From positions 248,001 through 312,000 of the forward strand of contig CAWJSC010000005.1 in the NCBI GenBank assembly GCA_963845425.1: a stretch of DNA of 64,000 bases. Direction: 5' to 3'. Positions 26,000 to 36,218 of this stretch are shown one piece after another. Made by a program: the position numbers and the translations under genes. Within the stretch, counting starts at the first letter, position 1. Each line of letters begins with the position of its first letter. The notes beneath the pieces were generated by a model. It worked only from the letters and a program-made list of their open reading frames with translations. It had not been told where the DNA came from and did not search any database. The stretch is from DATDAH01 sp963845425. Lineage in GTDB: Bacteria; Actinomycetota; Acidimicrobiia; Acidimicrobiales; DATDAH01.

Positions 26000-27847
26000 G
26001 TGACCGATCTCGGGGTCCTCGGCACCGGTCGGCTCGGCGCGGTCGACGCCTCGGGCGGGCTGCGGGCTGCCGGGGCCGACTGGTCGCTGGGCTGGTGGAT
26101 CGGGTCCGAGGACCGCTGGCACGTGCCGCCCGTCGAGGCCGCCGTGCGCCAGACCCTCGTCGGCCACACCCCCGTGGTCGAGACCCGGGTCCGGGTTGTC
26201 AGTGGCGACATCGTGCACCACGCCTTCGCCGCCACCGGCCCGGGCGGGGCGCCTGCCCTCGTCGTCGAGATCACCAACGAGACGCCGATCCCGGTCGCCA
26301 TCGGCTTCGTGGTCGACGGCGCGGCGTCGGTCGGCGTGGATGGTGCGGTGTTGACCGTGGACGGCTACCAGGTCCGCCTGCCCCGCCCGCCGAGCGAGTG
26401 GGTGGCGCCCGTCGCCTTCCTGCCGCTGCCCCACAAGGCGACCCTGCGGGTGGTCGTGGCCCGGGAGGCCCCCGACGCCGATGGCCTGCCCGACGCCGAA
26501 CAGGTCGCCGCCGGCTGGCGGGCCCAGGGCGACGTCGGCTCCCGGTGGGTCCTGCCCGAGCCCACCATCGCCGCCGCGGCGGATGCCGCACGCGGTTTTC
26601 TGCTCGTGCACGACGGGCCCGACCTGGCCACCACCGCCTGGCTGGCCGAGGCCCGCCACCAGCTCGGCCTCCGGGCCGAGCAGGGCTTCCGGACCGGCCT
26701 CGTGGCCGGCCAGCGCCTGTCGGGCCGGATCCCCGACGTGACCGCCTCGGAGGCGTCGACCGGCCAGGCTCTCGTCGCCCTCGGTGTCGACCCCGCTCCC
26801 GAGCTGGTGGGCCCCGTGGCCAAGGCGGCCCACGCCATCGAGCGTCGACGTCGGGTCCGCAGGCACCGCAAGGACCCCCAGCGAGCCGGCCTCCTGCCCG
26901 GGGGGCCGCAGCCCCCGATCCTCGGCCACGAGGCCCAGACCTACCTCGACGACTGGTGGTCCGTCGCCGGCCTCGTCCGGGCCGCCCGCCTTCTGGAGGC
27001 CGAGGCCCAGCTCGAGGCCTCCGTCGACGCCTGGCGCTTCGCCCGGGGCCTCGCCGCCGACGTCGACCGCGCCATCACCGTCGTTCTGGCGCCCGATCCT
27101 CCGCCCCTGACCGGCGAATCAGGCGCCAGAACGAGCCCGGCGATTCCCGCGGGGCCGGGGCGGGCGGTGGATGCGGGGATCGTGGGGGTCCTCGTCGGGG
27201 CGGGACTGGGGGCGGTCGATCCGGAGGCGCCGGCCGTGGCGGCCACCCTGGACCTGATCCGGGATGACCTGACGACGGCGACCGGCGGGGTGACGGCCGG
27301 GGTGCTGTCCGACGGGTGGTCGCCGTGGCTGACGGCCCTCCTGGCCAAGACCGAGATCGGCCTGGGTGACCCCCGCGGCCTCGACCGCCTGCGGGCGCTC
27401 GCCACGGTGGCCGCCGGCCGCGGCTCGTGGCCCGAGTTGGTGGGCGGCGAGCCGGCGATCCCCGTCGACCTGGCCGACCACCACGGGCCGGCCACGGCTG
27501 CCTTCCTCCTGGCGGTGCGCTCGTTGCTCGTCGTCGAGCGGGGGCCGTACCTCCAGCCGCCGGACCGACTGGCCGTTCTTCCCGTCATGGCCCCCGAGTG
27601 GTACGGCCAGGGCATCGAGCTCCACGACACGCCCACGGCGTTCGGTACCTTCGGCTTCGCCGTCCGCTGGCACGGCGACCGCCCGGCGTTGCTGTGGGAG
27701 CTGGATCCGTCGCCCACGGCCCCGGCCTTCCGGCTCGAGGCGCCGGGCCTCGACCCCGCCTGGTCCAGCGCGGACGCCAAGGGTGAGGCCCTCCTCGCCC
27801 CCTGCAAGGCCCCCGACGCCGCCGACGTCGAGGTCGACTTCTCGTGA
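26000..27847 (+). CDS. Unknown protein, possibly six-hairpin glycosidase-like, carrying an in-frame hairpin repeat
   Basis: 615 residues, no signal peptide. The N-terminal third is beta-rich (ALVVEITNETPIPVAIGFVV) and the rest helical; WYGQGIELHDTPTAFGTFGF followed by a compact beta tail resembles the end of alpha/alpha six-hairpin glycosidases such as amylo-1,6-glucosidase relatives. I cannot name a substrate or confirm catalytic residues. Residues about 362-378 (reading VLAPDPPPLTGESGART) are encoded by hairpin repeat copy D, inserted without breaking the frame between RAITV and SPAIPAGP. The gene is adjacent to gpsA and probably co-transcribed with it. Confidence 0.6.
   Translation: MTDLGVLGTGRLGAVDASGGLRAAGADWSLGWWIGSEDRWHVPPVEAAVRQTLVGHTPVVETRVRVVSGDIVHHAFAATGPGGAPALVVEITNETPIPVAIGFVVDGAASVGVDGAVLTVDGYQVRLPRPPSEWVAPVAFLPLPHKATLRVVVAREAPDADGLPDAEQVAAGWRAQGDVGSRWVLPEPTIAAAADAARGFLLVHDGPDLATTAWLAEARHQLGLRAEQGFRTGLVAGQRLSGRIPDVTASEASTGQALVALGVDPAPELVGPVAKAAHAIERRRRVRRHRKDPQRAGLLPGGPQPPILGHEAQTYLDDWWSVAGLVRAARLLEAEAQLEASVDAWRFARGLAADVDRAITVVLAPDPPPLTGESGARTSPAIPAGPGRAVDAGIVGVLVGAGLGAVDPEAPAVAATLDLIRDDLTTATGGVTAGVLSDGWSPWLTALLAKTEIGLGDPRGLDRLRALATVAAGRGSWPELVGGEPAIPVDLADHHGPATAAFLLAVRSLLVVERGPYLQPPDRLAVLPVMAPEWYGQGIELHDTPTAFGTFGFAVRWHGDRPALLWELDPSPTAPAFRLEAPGLDPAWSSADAKGEALLAPCKAPDAADVEVDFS
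27083..27132. repeat. 50-bp hairpin repeat, copy D (inside a coding sequence)
   Basis: Exactly 50 bp, GTTCTGGCGCC left and GGCGCCAGAAC right, inside the preceding gene and in frame. The inner part CCTGACCGGCGAATC is close to copy C. Confidence 0.8.
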
Positions 27848-27862
27848 GCGACCCGCGATCCC

Positions 27863-27912
27863 GTTCTGGTACCAGCCCTGTATGCCCCAGTGGACATGGC
27901 TGGTACCAGAAC
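27863..27912. repeat. 50-bp hairpin repeat, copy E
   Basis: Exactly 50 bp with GTTCTGGTACC left and GGTACCAGAAC right, plus CC/GG outside. The arms have changed together from GGCGCC to GGTACC. It lies 15 bp after the stop of the unknown gene and may serve as its terminator. Confidence 0.8.
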
Positions 27913-27925
27913 GGGCTGGCGGCTG

Positions 27926-27975
27926 GTTCTGGTGACGGACCATGGCCCTCCACGGGCACCTCCAGCCGCCCGAAC
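27926..27975. repeat. Possible degenerate tandem copy of the hairpin repeat
   Basis: Starts GTTCTGGTG and ends CGCCCGAAC exactly 50 bp later, 13 bp after copy E. Inner GCCC/GGGC pairs. The right arm matches poorly, so this may be chance. Confidence 0.3.
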
Positions 27976-27992
27976 GGGGTGGGGGTGAGGGC

Positions 27993-29210
27993 GTGAGCAG
28001 CTTCTGGGAGCGAATACGGAGGAAGCCGTCGGTCGAGGAGGCGTTACGGGCAGGGGGTGTGCCGCAGGAGGAGATCGAGCACGCCGCCGCCGTGGGTGGG
28101 TTGGAGCTGCTGGCCATCGACCGGCTGCTGGACGATTCGCCCCGCACCCTCAGCCAGCGGGACATCGCGGCCGAGAGCGGGATCGAGCTGGAGGAGGTCT
28201 CCCGGGTCTGGCGGGCACTGGGCTTCCCCCACGTGGAGCCCGACGAGCCGGTCTACACCCGGGCCGACGCGGACATGACCGTGCTGGTCGGCTCCCTGCT
28301 CGACCGGGGCCTGGCCGACGCCGATCTCACGATGCAGATGGCCCGGGTCATCGGCCAGTCTCTCTCCCGGGTGGCGGCCGCCCAGGTGGCCGTCACCGTC
28401 GACCGCCAGACCAAGATGCCCGCCGAGCAGGTGGCCGGCGCCCCGTTCGCCGAGCGGGTCGAGCTGCTCTTCCAGTTCATGCCCGGCGTCCTCGAGTACG
28501 TCTGGCGCCGCCACCTCGAGGTCGAGGCCCGCCGCCGGTTGGCCCAGCTCGAGGGCGCCGACGCCGAGGGCGAGCCGGCCACGCTGGTCGTGGGCTTCGC
28601 CGACCTGGTCGGCTTCACCGCCCTGTCCCAGCAGATCCCCGAGAGTGAACTGGCCCACGTCGTCGGCCGCTTCGAGGAGGTGGCGGCCGACGTGGTCAGC
28701 AGCCACGGTGGCCGCCTGGTCAAGACCATCGGCGACGAGGTCATGTTCAGCGCCGACGACATCGTGGCCGGCGCCGAGATCGCCCTCGGGCTCTCGGAAC
28801 AGTTCCGGGCCGAGGAGGTCGTCTCCGACGTCCGGGTCGGCCTCGCCTACGGCCCGGTCCTGCAGTACGAGGGCGACCTCTACGGTCCGATCGTCAACCT
28901 GGCCCACCGCATCGTCGGCATCGCCTACCCGGGCTCGGTCGTGGTGCCCGAGCCTGTCGAACAGGCGCTGGACGCCGACGGTCGCTTCACCCTCCACAGC
29001 ATCCGGGCCCACACCCTGCGCGACATCGGCAAGGTGCCGCTCTGGCTCCTGCGCCGCAAGGAGGAGGAGATGTCCCTCCTCGACAAGGCCCGCCTCCGCC
29101 GCGAGGTCGGGCGGGCCTGGATCGAGGAGCGCTTCGGCACCGTCCTCGATCGCGGCGTTCAGCCCGCCCCGCCGCCGACCCCGGCCGAGGATGAGGCCGA
29201 CGATGCCTGA
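27993..29210 (+). CDS. Class III adenylate/guanylate cyclase with regulatory N-terminal domain
   Basis: Makes cyclic AMP (or GMP). 405 residues: the N-terminal ~190 residues are helical and resemble the autoinhibitory, pH-responsive domain of mycobacterial Rv1264 (LSQRDIAAESGIELEEVSRVWRALGFP). The catalytic domain from about 200 has VVGFADLVGFTALSQQIPE (first metal Asp) and GGRLVKTIGDEVMFSADD (second metal Asp), then VRVGLAYGPVLQYEGDLYGP. No membrane segment, so cytosolic. The GTG at 27993 was chosen; the upstream in-frame ATG at 27942 would lie in the degenerate repeat. Its end overlaps an ATG at 29203 that may start the next gene. Confidence 0.88.
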   Translation: MSSFWERIRRKPSVEEALRAGGVPQEEIEHAAAVGGLELLAIDRLLDDSPRTLSQRDIAAESGIELEEVSRVWRALGFPHVEPDEPVYTRADADMTVLVGSLLDRGLADADLTMQMARVIGQSLSRVAAAQVAVTVDRQTKMPAEQVAGAPFAERVELLFQFMPGVLEYVWRRHLEVEARRRLAQLEGADAEGEPATLVVGFADLVGFTALSQQIPESELAHVVGRFEEVAADVVSSHGGRLVKTIGDEVMFSADDIVAGAEIALGLSEQFRAEEVVSDVRVGLAYGPVLQYEGDLYGPIVNLAHRIVGIAYPGSVVVPEPVEQALDADGRFTLHSIRAHTLRDIGKVPLWLLRRKEEEMSLLDKARLRREVGRAWIEERFGTVLDRGVQPAPPPTPAEDEADDA

Positions 29211-31319
29211 CGACCGCAACCGGACGTCGAGGGTCCCACGAGCGCGTTAGCGGGGGACGCCGCCGAGCCGGACGGTTCGACGGACGCCCCCCGGGAGTGG
29301 ACGTACCTGGCCGAGCTCATCGGCCTGACGGCGGTCGTGGTCGCCCAGCCCGTCCTCGACGTGGTCGGCGACGCCCCCGACGCCTTCATCACCCGGGGCG
29401 CGGGCGCCGGCCTGATCGTGGTCTACGCCCTCCTCGTCGGCCTGGGCCCGCCCCTCGGGCTGTGGCTGCTCGAACAGCCGGCCCGGCTCGGCGGTCGGTG
29501 GCTCCGGGACGGGGTGCACGCCGGACTGCTCGGGATGGGCATCGGCGTGTTCGTCATGGCCGCAGCCAAGGCCGCCCTCGGGGGAGACGCCCGGCCCCGG
29601 CTGGTGCTGGTCGGCGTCGCCGTCGCGGTCGGGGCGACCGTCCTCGTGTTCCGCTCCCGGACCGTGCGGTCGGTCTTCCGCTACCTGGCCCTGGCGCTGC
29701 CCGTCTTCCTGGCCCTCTTCCTCTTCGCCTCGCCGGTGAGCGACCTCGTCGTCGGCGGCGGGGTCGAGCCGGCCGAGGTCGAGGTCCGCAACCCGGCGCC
29801 GGTCGTGCTGATCGTCCTCGACGAGCTGCCCCTGCTGTCCCTCCTCGACGGTGAGGGCGCCGTGGACGCCGCCCGCTTCCCGGCCTTCGCCGCGCTCGCC
29901 GCCGAATCGACCTGGTACCGCAACGCCACCACCGTCGCCCCCGTCACCCAAGCCGCGGTCCCCGCCGTCCTCACCGGCCAGCTGCCCGAGGACCCCGAGG
30001 CCGCACCCGTCGCCACCACCTACGACGAGAGCATCTTCACCCTCCTGGGCGGCACCTACGACGTGCGGGCGACCGAGTCGCTGACCCGCCTCTGCCCGCC
30101 GTCGGTCTGCGCCCCGTCGGCGGGACCCGGCACCGTGGGGACCCTGCGCTCGCTGGCCCGGGAGAGCGCAGAGGTGTTCGGCGCCGTCGTGTCACCCCGG
30201 GTCGACGACGACGAGGCCGACTTCGGCGTCGACCTGGACCAGAGCGAGGTGGACGAAGCGCTCGGCATCAGCCGGTCCGACGCCCTGGCCCACGAGCCGC
30301 TCGGTCCCGGCGCCACCCTCGACGTGACCCACGTCGTCCTGCCGCACCAGCCGTGGGTCTACCTGCCGTCGGGGGCCACCTACGCGGCCCCCCATCCCGC
30401 CCGGGGGGCCGAGTTCACGGGGTGGTACGACCAGGGGGCCGCCGACGAGGCCCGCCAGCGCCACCTCCTCCAGCTGCAGTACGCCGACACCCTGCTGGGC
30501 GAGGCGCTCGACCGGCTCCGGGCCGAACCCTGGTGGGACGACGCCCTCGTGGTGGTCACCGCCGACCACGGGATCAGCTTCACCGACGAGCAGTCCCTGC
30601 GGGGCGTCAGCGAGGGCAACGCCCACGAGACGCTGTGGGTCCCGTTGTTCGTCAAGTATCCCGGCCAGGAGGACGGCGAGGTCGACGACCGCGACGCGGA
30701 GACCGTCGACGTCGTCCCGACGGTGGCCGACGTGGTCGGTGCGGACCTGCCCTGGTCGGTCGACGGGGTCTCGCTGCTCGCGGCGCCGCAGGACCGCCCG
30801 GCCCGGACGGTGGACTGGTCGGGCAACTCGATCGAGGGCGAGGACGGTGTGGCCACCGTCGACCGGGACGAGAACTTCGCCCTCGTGCTCGACGCCGAGG
30901 GGCCCGCGGCCGGCGCTCCCGCCGACGACCCCGACGCCCTGCTGCGCCTCGGCCCCTACGGCGCACTGGTCGGCGCCGAGCTGGACCCGGCGTGGGTCGA
31001 CGCCACCGAGCCAGGCCCGGAGATGACGACCCGGTACTCGGCGGACGGCACCGTTCCGCCGGGCGCCACCGAGCTGCCGGCCTTCGTCGAGGGGGAATGG
31101 CGAGGGGCCACCTCGGACTGGGTCGCCGTCGTGGTCGACGGCACGATCGCCGGCATCGGGCCGGTCCTCGAGGACGGCCAGGGTGGCTGGGTCTTCTGGA
31201 CGATGGTGGCCGAGCGCCTCGTCGGCCCCGGCGAACACGAGATGGCGGTCCACCGGCTCACCGGCCCCCCGTCGACCCCCACCCTCCGCCCGTTCCGCCT
31301 GGCCGACCAGCCTTCCTGA
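29203..31319 (+). CDS. Membrane sulfatase-like hydrolase, paralogue 1 (start uncertain)
   Basis: Alkaline-phosphatase-superfamily enzyme with a membrane anchor of about four N-terminal helices (from LAELIGLTAVVVAQPVLDVV to RYLALALPVFLALFLF), then an outside catalytic domain: PAPVVLIVLDELPLLSLLD, PVTQAAVPAVLTGQLP (position of the nucleophile, here Thr/Ser), THVVLPHQPWVYLPSG and ALVVVTADHGISFTDEQSL (metal ligands D-H). Possible roles are transfer or removal of phosphate or sulfate groups on envelope glycans or lipids. No ATG or GTG exists in frame before 29337, although similarity to the paralogue at 34126 begins near 29292. The ATG at 29203 plus a frameshift is the likely true start. Confidence 0.75.
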
Positions 31320-31342
31320 CCCCCCCAATCTCTACGGACCGG

Positions 31343-33972
31343 TCAGTCGGTGAGGTGGAGGGTGGCGATCTGGTGGGGGGCGAGCGTGACGGTCTGCTCG
31401 AAGGGGGCGACGGGGCGGCCGCGGAGGTCGACCAGCCAGCCCCGACGGCCGTCGACGGTGACGGTGACCTCGTCGTCGGTCGGGTTGAAGACCCGAACGT
31501 GGAGCGACCCGCCGTCGCGGTACAGGGCAGACACCTCGGCGCCGGAGACCGACAGGTGCTGACCGTCGCCGGGGACGGTGCCCGAGGCCGGCGCCGGTCG
31601 CCACCTGCAGGGGGACAAAGGCGGACTCGACCAGCTCGTAGGGGTCGCGGTCGCCGCACCCGCACGGCGTAGCGGAAGGTCTGGCGGCCCTGCTGCTGGG
31701 CGCCCTCCAGCGGGATCTCGGGGCCGGCGGGCAGCGGCCGGGTCGTCATCGGGCCCTGGCTGAGCATCCCCGTGCAGCGGAGCAGGGTCAGGGCGAGCAG
31801 GTGCGACCGGCCGTCGGCGATGTCGCACAGCTCGTACTCCAGCAGGCCCTCGTGGGCGACGGTCAGGCCGCCGGCCCGCACGAAGCGGCGGGACGGGAAG
31901 GTGCTCATCGGCCGCTCGGTCGGCCCGCCCTCGGCGTCCAGCCCTCGGCGCACGACCGTGAAGGCGCATTCCGCCTCGGAGTGGTCCGTGGGTGACGGCA
32001 GCGGGAAGCCGACCCGCATCCGGTGGTCCCGGGCCTGGTTGTCGACCGTGGTGGTGACCCGCACGAAGTCCTCACCGGCCCGTAGCTCGATGACGGTCTG
32101 CACCGCCAGGTCGACCTCGCCGACCCGGGTCTGGTCCTCGATGTGGTGGGGCAGCCGGTAGACGGCGTCGACCGCCACCCGGGCCCGTACCGGCCCGGTC
32201 TCGACGCTGGCCACCGACACGGACGCGGGTCCGCCCACGAACACGTCGTTGTCGGGTGGCGACCAGTTGTAGGTGTCGCCCGCGTCCCCGTCGTCGACGA
32301 TGTGGCCGAGGCCGCTGTGGCCGTCGATCGAGAACGTCCCGTCGGACGGATCGACCTCGACGGTGATCAGCCCGTTGACCAGCGTCGTGCCGTCGACGGT
32401 GACGGCCGCCGACCCGCTGGAGCGGGTGGGGTCCCACTGTTGCCAGCCGTAGCCGGGGACCGAGTCGACCCGGGCCAGCGCCCGGCGGCGGGGCGGCCCC
32501 TGACGCTCGACCCGGACCAGGCCGGTCGGATGCTCCCGGGCGTGGTCGGACAGCGTGGCCAGCACGGCGGTCGTGTTCTCCGGTGGGGCGTCCATCAGCC
32601 GCTCGCCCTCCCGCAGGAGGACCTCGGCCCGGTCGCCGTGCACCGCCAGCTCCAGCTCGACGAGGGCCGGGTGCAGGAAGATCTCCCGCTCCACCACGAG
32701 CACGGCGTCGGCGGCGGCGATCTCGTGCAGGACCTCCTCGGCCGGCGTCTCCGACAGCAGTTGCAGCCCCTCGGCCGCTCCGGACCCCGGCAGGTCCAGT
32801 ACGACCACGCCGCCCCGGGTGCGGGCGGACGGGTTGACCACGACGGCACCGACGACGGCCAAGGACGAGCCGAAGCGCTCCAGCGTCCGGTCCACCACGC
32901 CTTTGCCGATGTGGCGGGCCTCGGCGAAGCGGTGGACGACGGCAGCCACCACGTCGTCGTGGGAGCAGGCGCAGATCGAGTCGTGGGCCGAGTTGCGGAT
33001 GACTTCGAGCCAGGCCAGGTCCAGGACGCGCTCGGGCCACTCGGCCGACGGGGTGAACAGGGCGGCCAGCGGCTCGGCCAACTGCTCCAGAGTGCGCTCG
33101 GTCACGGCGGCGGCCGCCTTCACGTCGGTGCGGTTGGAGGCCACGCCCATCAGCAGGTTGGCCCGGGCCCCGGACCGCAGCTCGCCCGTCCACTCCGGAA
33201 GCCCCGACGTCGGCGCCGAGGCCACGTGCTCGGCCAACGAGCGGATGACCAGCTCGTAGTCGTCCTGCAGGTCGTTGGCCTCCAGCACGACCCGGCCCAG
33301 CCACGGCCGCGGCGTCTGGTGGTCGGTGCCGACCATCCAGAGCACCGGCCCGTCCAGCAGGGCGTCATGGGTGGTCACGAACCCGTCGACCAGGTGCAGC
33401 AGGGCCTTGGCGTCGTCGGGCACGCGGGCCCCGTTGCCGTAGCCCTCGGGCAGGTACTCGGCCCGGATCGTGGTCCCATCCGGCGCCGTCCACCAGAAAC
33501 CGCTGCGGTCCACCGCCGACGGCACGCCCCGCCACACGACGGTGTGGGCGAAGCCGAACTGGTCGAGCAACTGGGGCATCTGGGCGACGTGGCCGAACAT
33601 GTCGGGCAGGTAGCCGACGTCCATGGCCCCGCCGAAGGCCGCCGCTCGGCGCAGGCCCAGCTGCAGGTTGCGCACGAGGGTCTCGCCCGACACCAGGAAC
33701 TCGTCGGGCAGGGCGTACCAGGGACCCATGGCCAGGCGCCCGGAGGTGGCCAGCGCCCGCAACCGGGTCTCGGCCTCGGGGCGGATCTCCAGGTAGTCGT
33801 CGACCACCGCCATCTGGCCGTCGAGCAGGAAGTGGCGGAACGACGGGTCGGCCTCGAGGTGGTCGAGGAGGTCGTCGAGCAGGTCGACCAGCCGCAGCCG
33901 GAACCGCTGGAACGGGTCGTACCACTCCCGGTCCCAGTGCGTGTGGGGGACGACCGACACCGTGCGGGCCAT
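31343..33972 (-). pseudogene. GH38 alpha-mannosidase, two +1 frameshifts near the C-terminus
   Basis: Glycoside hydrolase family 38, about 875 residues after repair, cytoplasmic (no signal peptide). N-terminal SVVPHTHWDREWYDPFQRF holds the zinc-binding H-x-H and YLPDMFGHVAQMPQLL the nucleophile Asp. The middle IRNSAHDSICACSHDDVV carries the further zinc His-Asp of the helical domain. Beyond FRYAVR one extra base near 31660 gives CGDRDPYELVESAFVPLQVA. Another near 31603 gives SGTVPGDGQHLSVSG, and the end is LAPHQIATLHLTD. Shifts affect only the last 110 residues, so activity might survive if they are real. ATG at 33972 is supported by TAGCCT 7 nt upstream. Confidence 0.87.
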
Positions 33973-33979
33973 GGCCCCG

Positions 33980-33985
33980 AGGCTA
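33980..33985 (-). promoter_or_regulatory. Probable leaderless -10 element for the GH38 gene
   Basis: TAGCCT on the minus strand ends 7 nt before the ATG at 33972. Confidence 0.45.
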
Positions 33986-34111
33986 CGGGCCTGGACCTGC
34001 CGGCACGGCCGCCGACGGCCGAGTGACGCGACGGCGCGGAGCGCAGTCGCATCCGGGGGTCTTCCTGATCGACGGAGCGGAGGCGAAGCACGGTGATGAA
34101 CGCGGTCTGAC

Positions 34112-34117
34112 TACCGT
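34112..34117 (+). promoter_or_regulatory. Probable leaderless -10 element for sulfatase paralogue 2
   Basis: TACCGT ends 8 nt before the ATG at 34126. Confidence 0.4.
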
Positions 34118-34125
34118 CTGAATGA

Positions 34126-36187
34126 ATGGAGAAGGGCGACGGTGTCGGTTGGCGCCGCGAGGGCAGGTACCTGCTCGAGCTGATCGGCGTCACGGCAGTG
34201 ACCGTGGCCCAGCCGGTCTTCAACGTCATCCAGCAGGCACCCGAGGAGCTGGTCTCATTGCGGGCCGGGCCGACCGAGATCGTGGCCTACGCCGTTCTGC
34301 TGGTCCTCGGCCCTCCCCTCGTGCTCTGGCTGATCGAGCAGCCGTTCCGGCTCCTCGGCCCGACCGTGCGGGGCGGTGTCCACGCCGGGATCCTCGGCTT
34401 CGGCGTCGGCCTCTTCGTCATCGAGATCGTCAAGTCCGGGCTGCTCGACGCCGAGGGTCGGACCTGGCTGCTTTTCGTCGGCTTCGCGGTCGCCGCCGGG
34501 GCGACCTGGGCGTTCCTGCGGACGGAGAAGGCCCGCGTCGGTCGTGCGCTACCTCGCCCTGGCGGCGCCGGTGTTCCTCGGCATGTTCCTCCTCGCTTCG
34601 CCGGTGGCGGACCTCGTCGTGTCCGGCGGTGTCGATCCCGTCGACGCCGAGGTGGCCGAACCCGTCCCGGTCGTGGTGATCGCCTTCGACGAGTTCCCCG
34701 TGATGTCGCTCCTCGACGGGGAGGGGGGCATCGATGCCGACGCCTATCCGGCCTTCGGCGCCCTCGCCGCGGAGTCCACCTGGTTCCGCAACAACACCGG
34801 GGTCTCGCCGCTGACGCCGTCGGCCCTGCCGGCCATCCTCACCGGCCAGCTGCCGGATGAGCTCTTCCCGGCGCCGGTCGCGGCGAAGTTCGACGAGAGC
34901 CTGTTCACCCTCCTCGGCGGTACCTACGACATCGACGCCGTCGAGAACCTGACCGAGTTGTGCCCCCCGGGCATCTGTGACGAGCGGGACCGCCCGTCGC
35001 GATCGAGCATCATGCGCACCCTGTTCGACCAGGCGACCACGGTGTTCGAGGGGGTGGCCGAGCCCTGGTCCGACCAGGCTCCGGTCGGCTTCGTCATCGA
35101 CCGGGCCCCGTCCGACGCCGAGGCCCCCGCCCGGCTGCGGGCCTTCGGCCGGGAGGCCGTGCCCGGCGACCGGCCGACGCTGGACTTCGGCCACTTCCTC
35201 CTGCCCCACCAGCCCTGGGACTGGTTGGCCTCGGGCCGGACCTACGAGGCGCCCGACCCGCCCCGCTCCGCGGAGTTCGGGGACTGGCACGACGACACCA
35301 CGGCCGCCCTCGGTCGTCAGCGTCACCTCGTCCAACTCGAGTACACCGATGCCCTCCTGGGCCAGGCCCTGAACGACCTCCGGGACAACGGCCTCTACGA
35401 CGACGCCCTGGTGATCGTGACGGCCGACCACGGGGTCGGCTTCGTCGGCGGCTCGCCGCTGCGGGCGGTGTCGGAGGAGAACCACGAGCAGATCCTCTGG
35501 ACCCCCATGTTCGTCAAGCTCCCCGGCCAGACCGAGGGCGAGGTCGACGACCGCCCGACCGAGACGATCGACGTCGTGCCGACCATCGCCGACGTGCTGG
35601 GCGTCGAGATCCCGTGGGAGGTCGACGGCATCTCGATGTTCGACGACGACGCCGACCGGTCGGACAAGTCGGCCCGGATGATCGACTGGCGCTTCAACAC
35701 CGTCGAGCCGAACGAGGACGGCTACGTCGAGTTCGACCGGGCCGAGGGCCTCGCCGTGGTGCTCGAGGGTTCGACGCCGATGGCCGGCCACGGCGACGAC
35801 CCCGACGCGGTGCTCCGCATCGGCGAGTACGACGCCCTCGTGGGCACGCCGGTGGCCCAGGCCGCCGAGGGCCCCGTCGCCGACTTCGCCGTGACGACCT
35901 ACTCCCGTCCCACCTTCACCGTGGCCGAAGGGGCGACCGGTCTGCCCGCCTACGTGGAGGGCATCTGGGTCGAGGAGCCCGAGCCGTGGATCGCGGTCTC
36001 CGTGGACGGGACGGTGGCCGGGATCGCGCCGACCTACCGCCAGGGCCAGTTCGCCACCTTCTGGGCATTGCTCGCCGAGCGCCTGCTCACCCCGGGTGAG
36101 CACGACCTCGGCTTCCACGTCGTGAGCGGACCGCCGACGAACCCCTCGCTCTCCCCGCCGCTCGAGATGGCGCCGCGCCAGAACTGA
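34126..36187 (+). pseudogene. Membrane sulfatase-like hydrolase, paralogue 2, one frameshift
   Basis: Paralogue of the gene ending at 31319, about 686 residues after repair. Same plan: LLELIGVTAVTVAQPVFNVI and three more helices, then PVVVIAFDEFPVMSLLDGEG, PSALPAILTGQLPDE, LDFGHFLLPHQPWDW and ALVIVTADHGVGFVGGSPL. The two share most blocks and even the closing VSGPPTNPSL / LTGPPSTPTL. An extra base near 34540, in the last anchor helix, separates FLRTEKAR from VVRYLALAAPVF. The pair brackets the mannosidase gene, suggesting joint work on an envelope glycan or lipoglycan; this is inference. Confidence 0.8.
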
Positions 36188-36206
36188 CCGGTCCGGTCGC
36201 GGTGGC

Positions 36207-36212
36207 TACGGT
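36207..36212 (+). promoter_or_regulatory. Probable leaderless -10 element for the GYD gene
   Basis: TACGGT ends 6 nt before the ATG at 36219. Confidence 0.45.
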
Positions 36213-36218
36213 CGCGGC

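Noticed and set aside
36135..36184. A further hairpin repeat ending GCGCCAGAAC at 36184
   Set aside because: No matching left end at 50 bp; the bases are the coding end of sulfatase paralogue 2.
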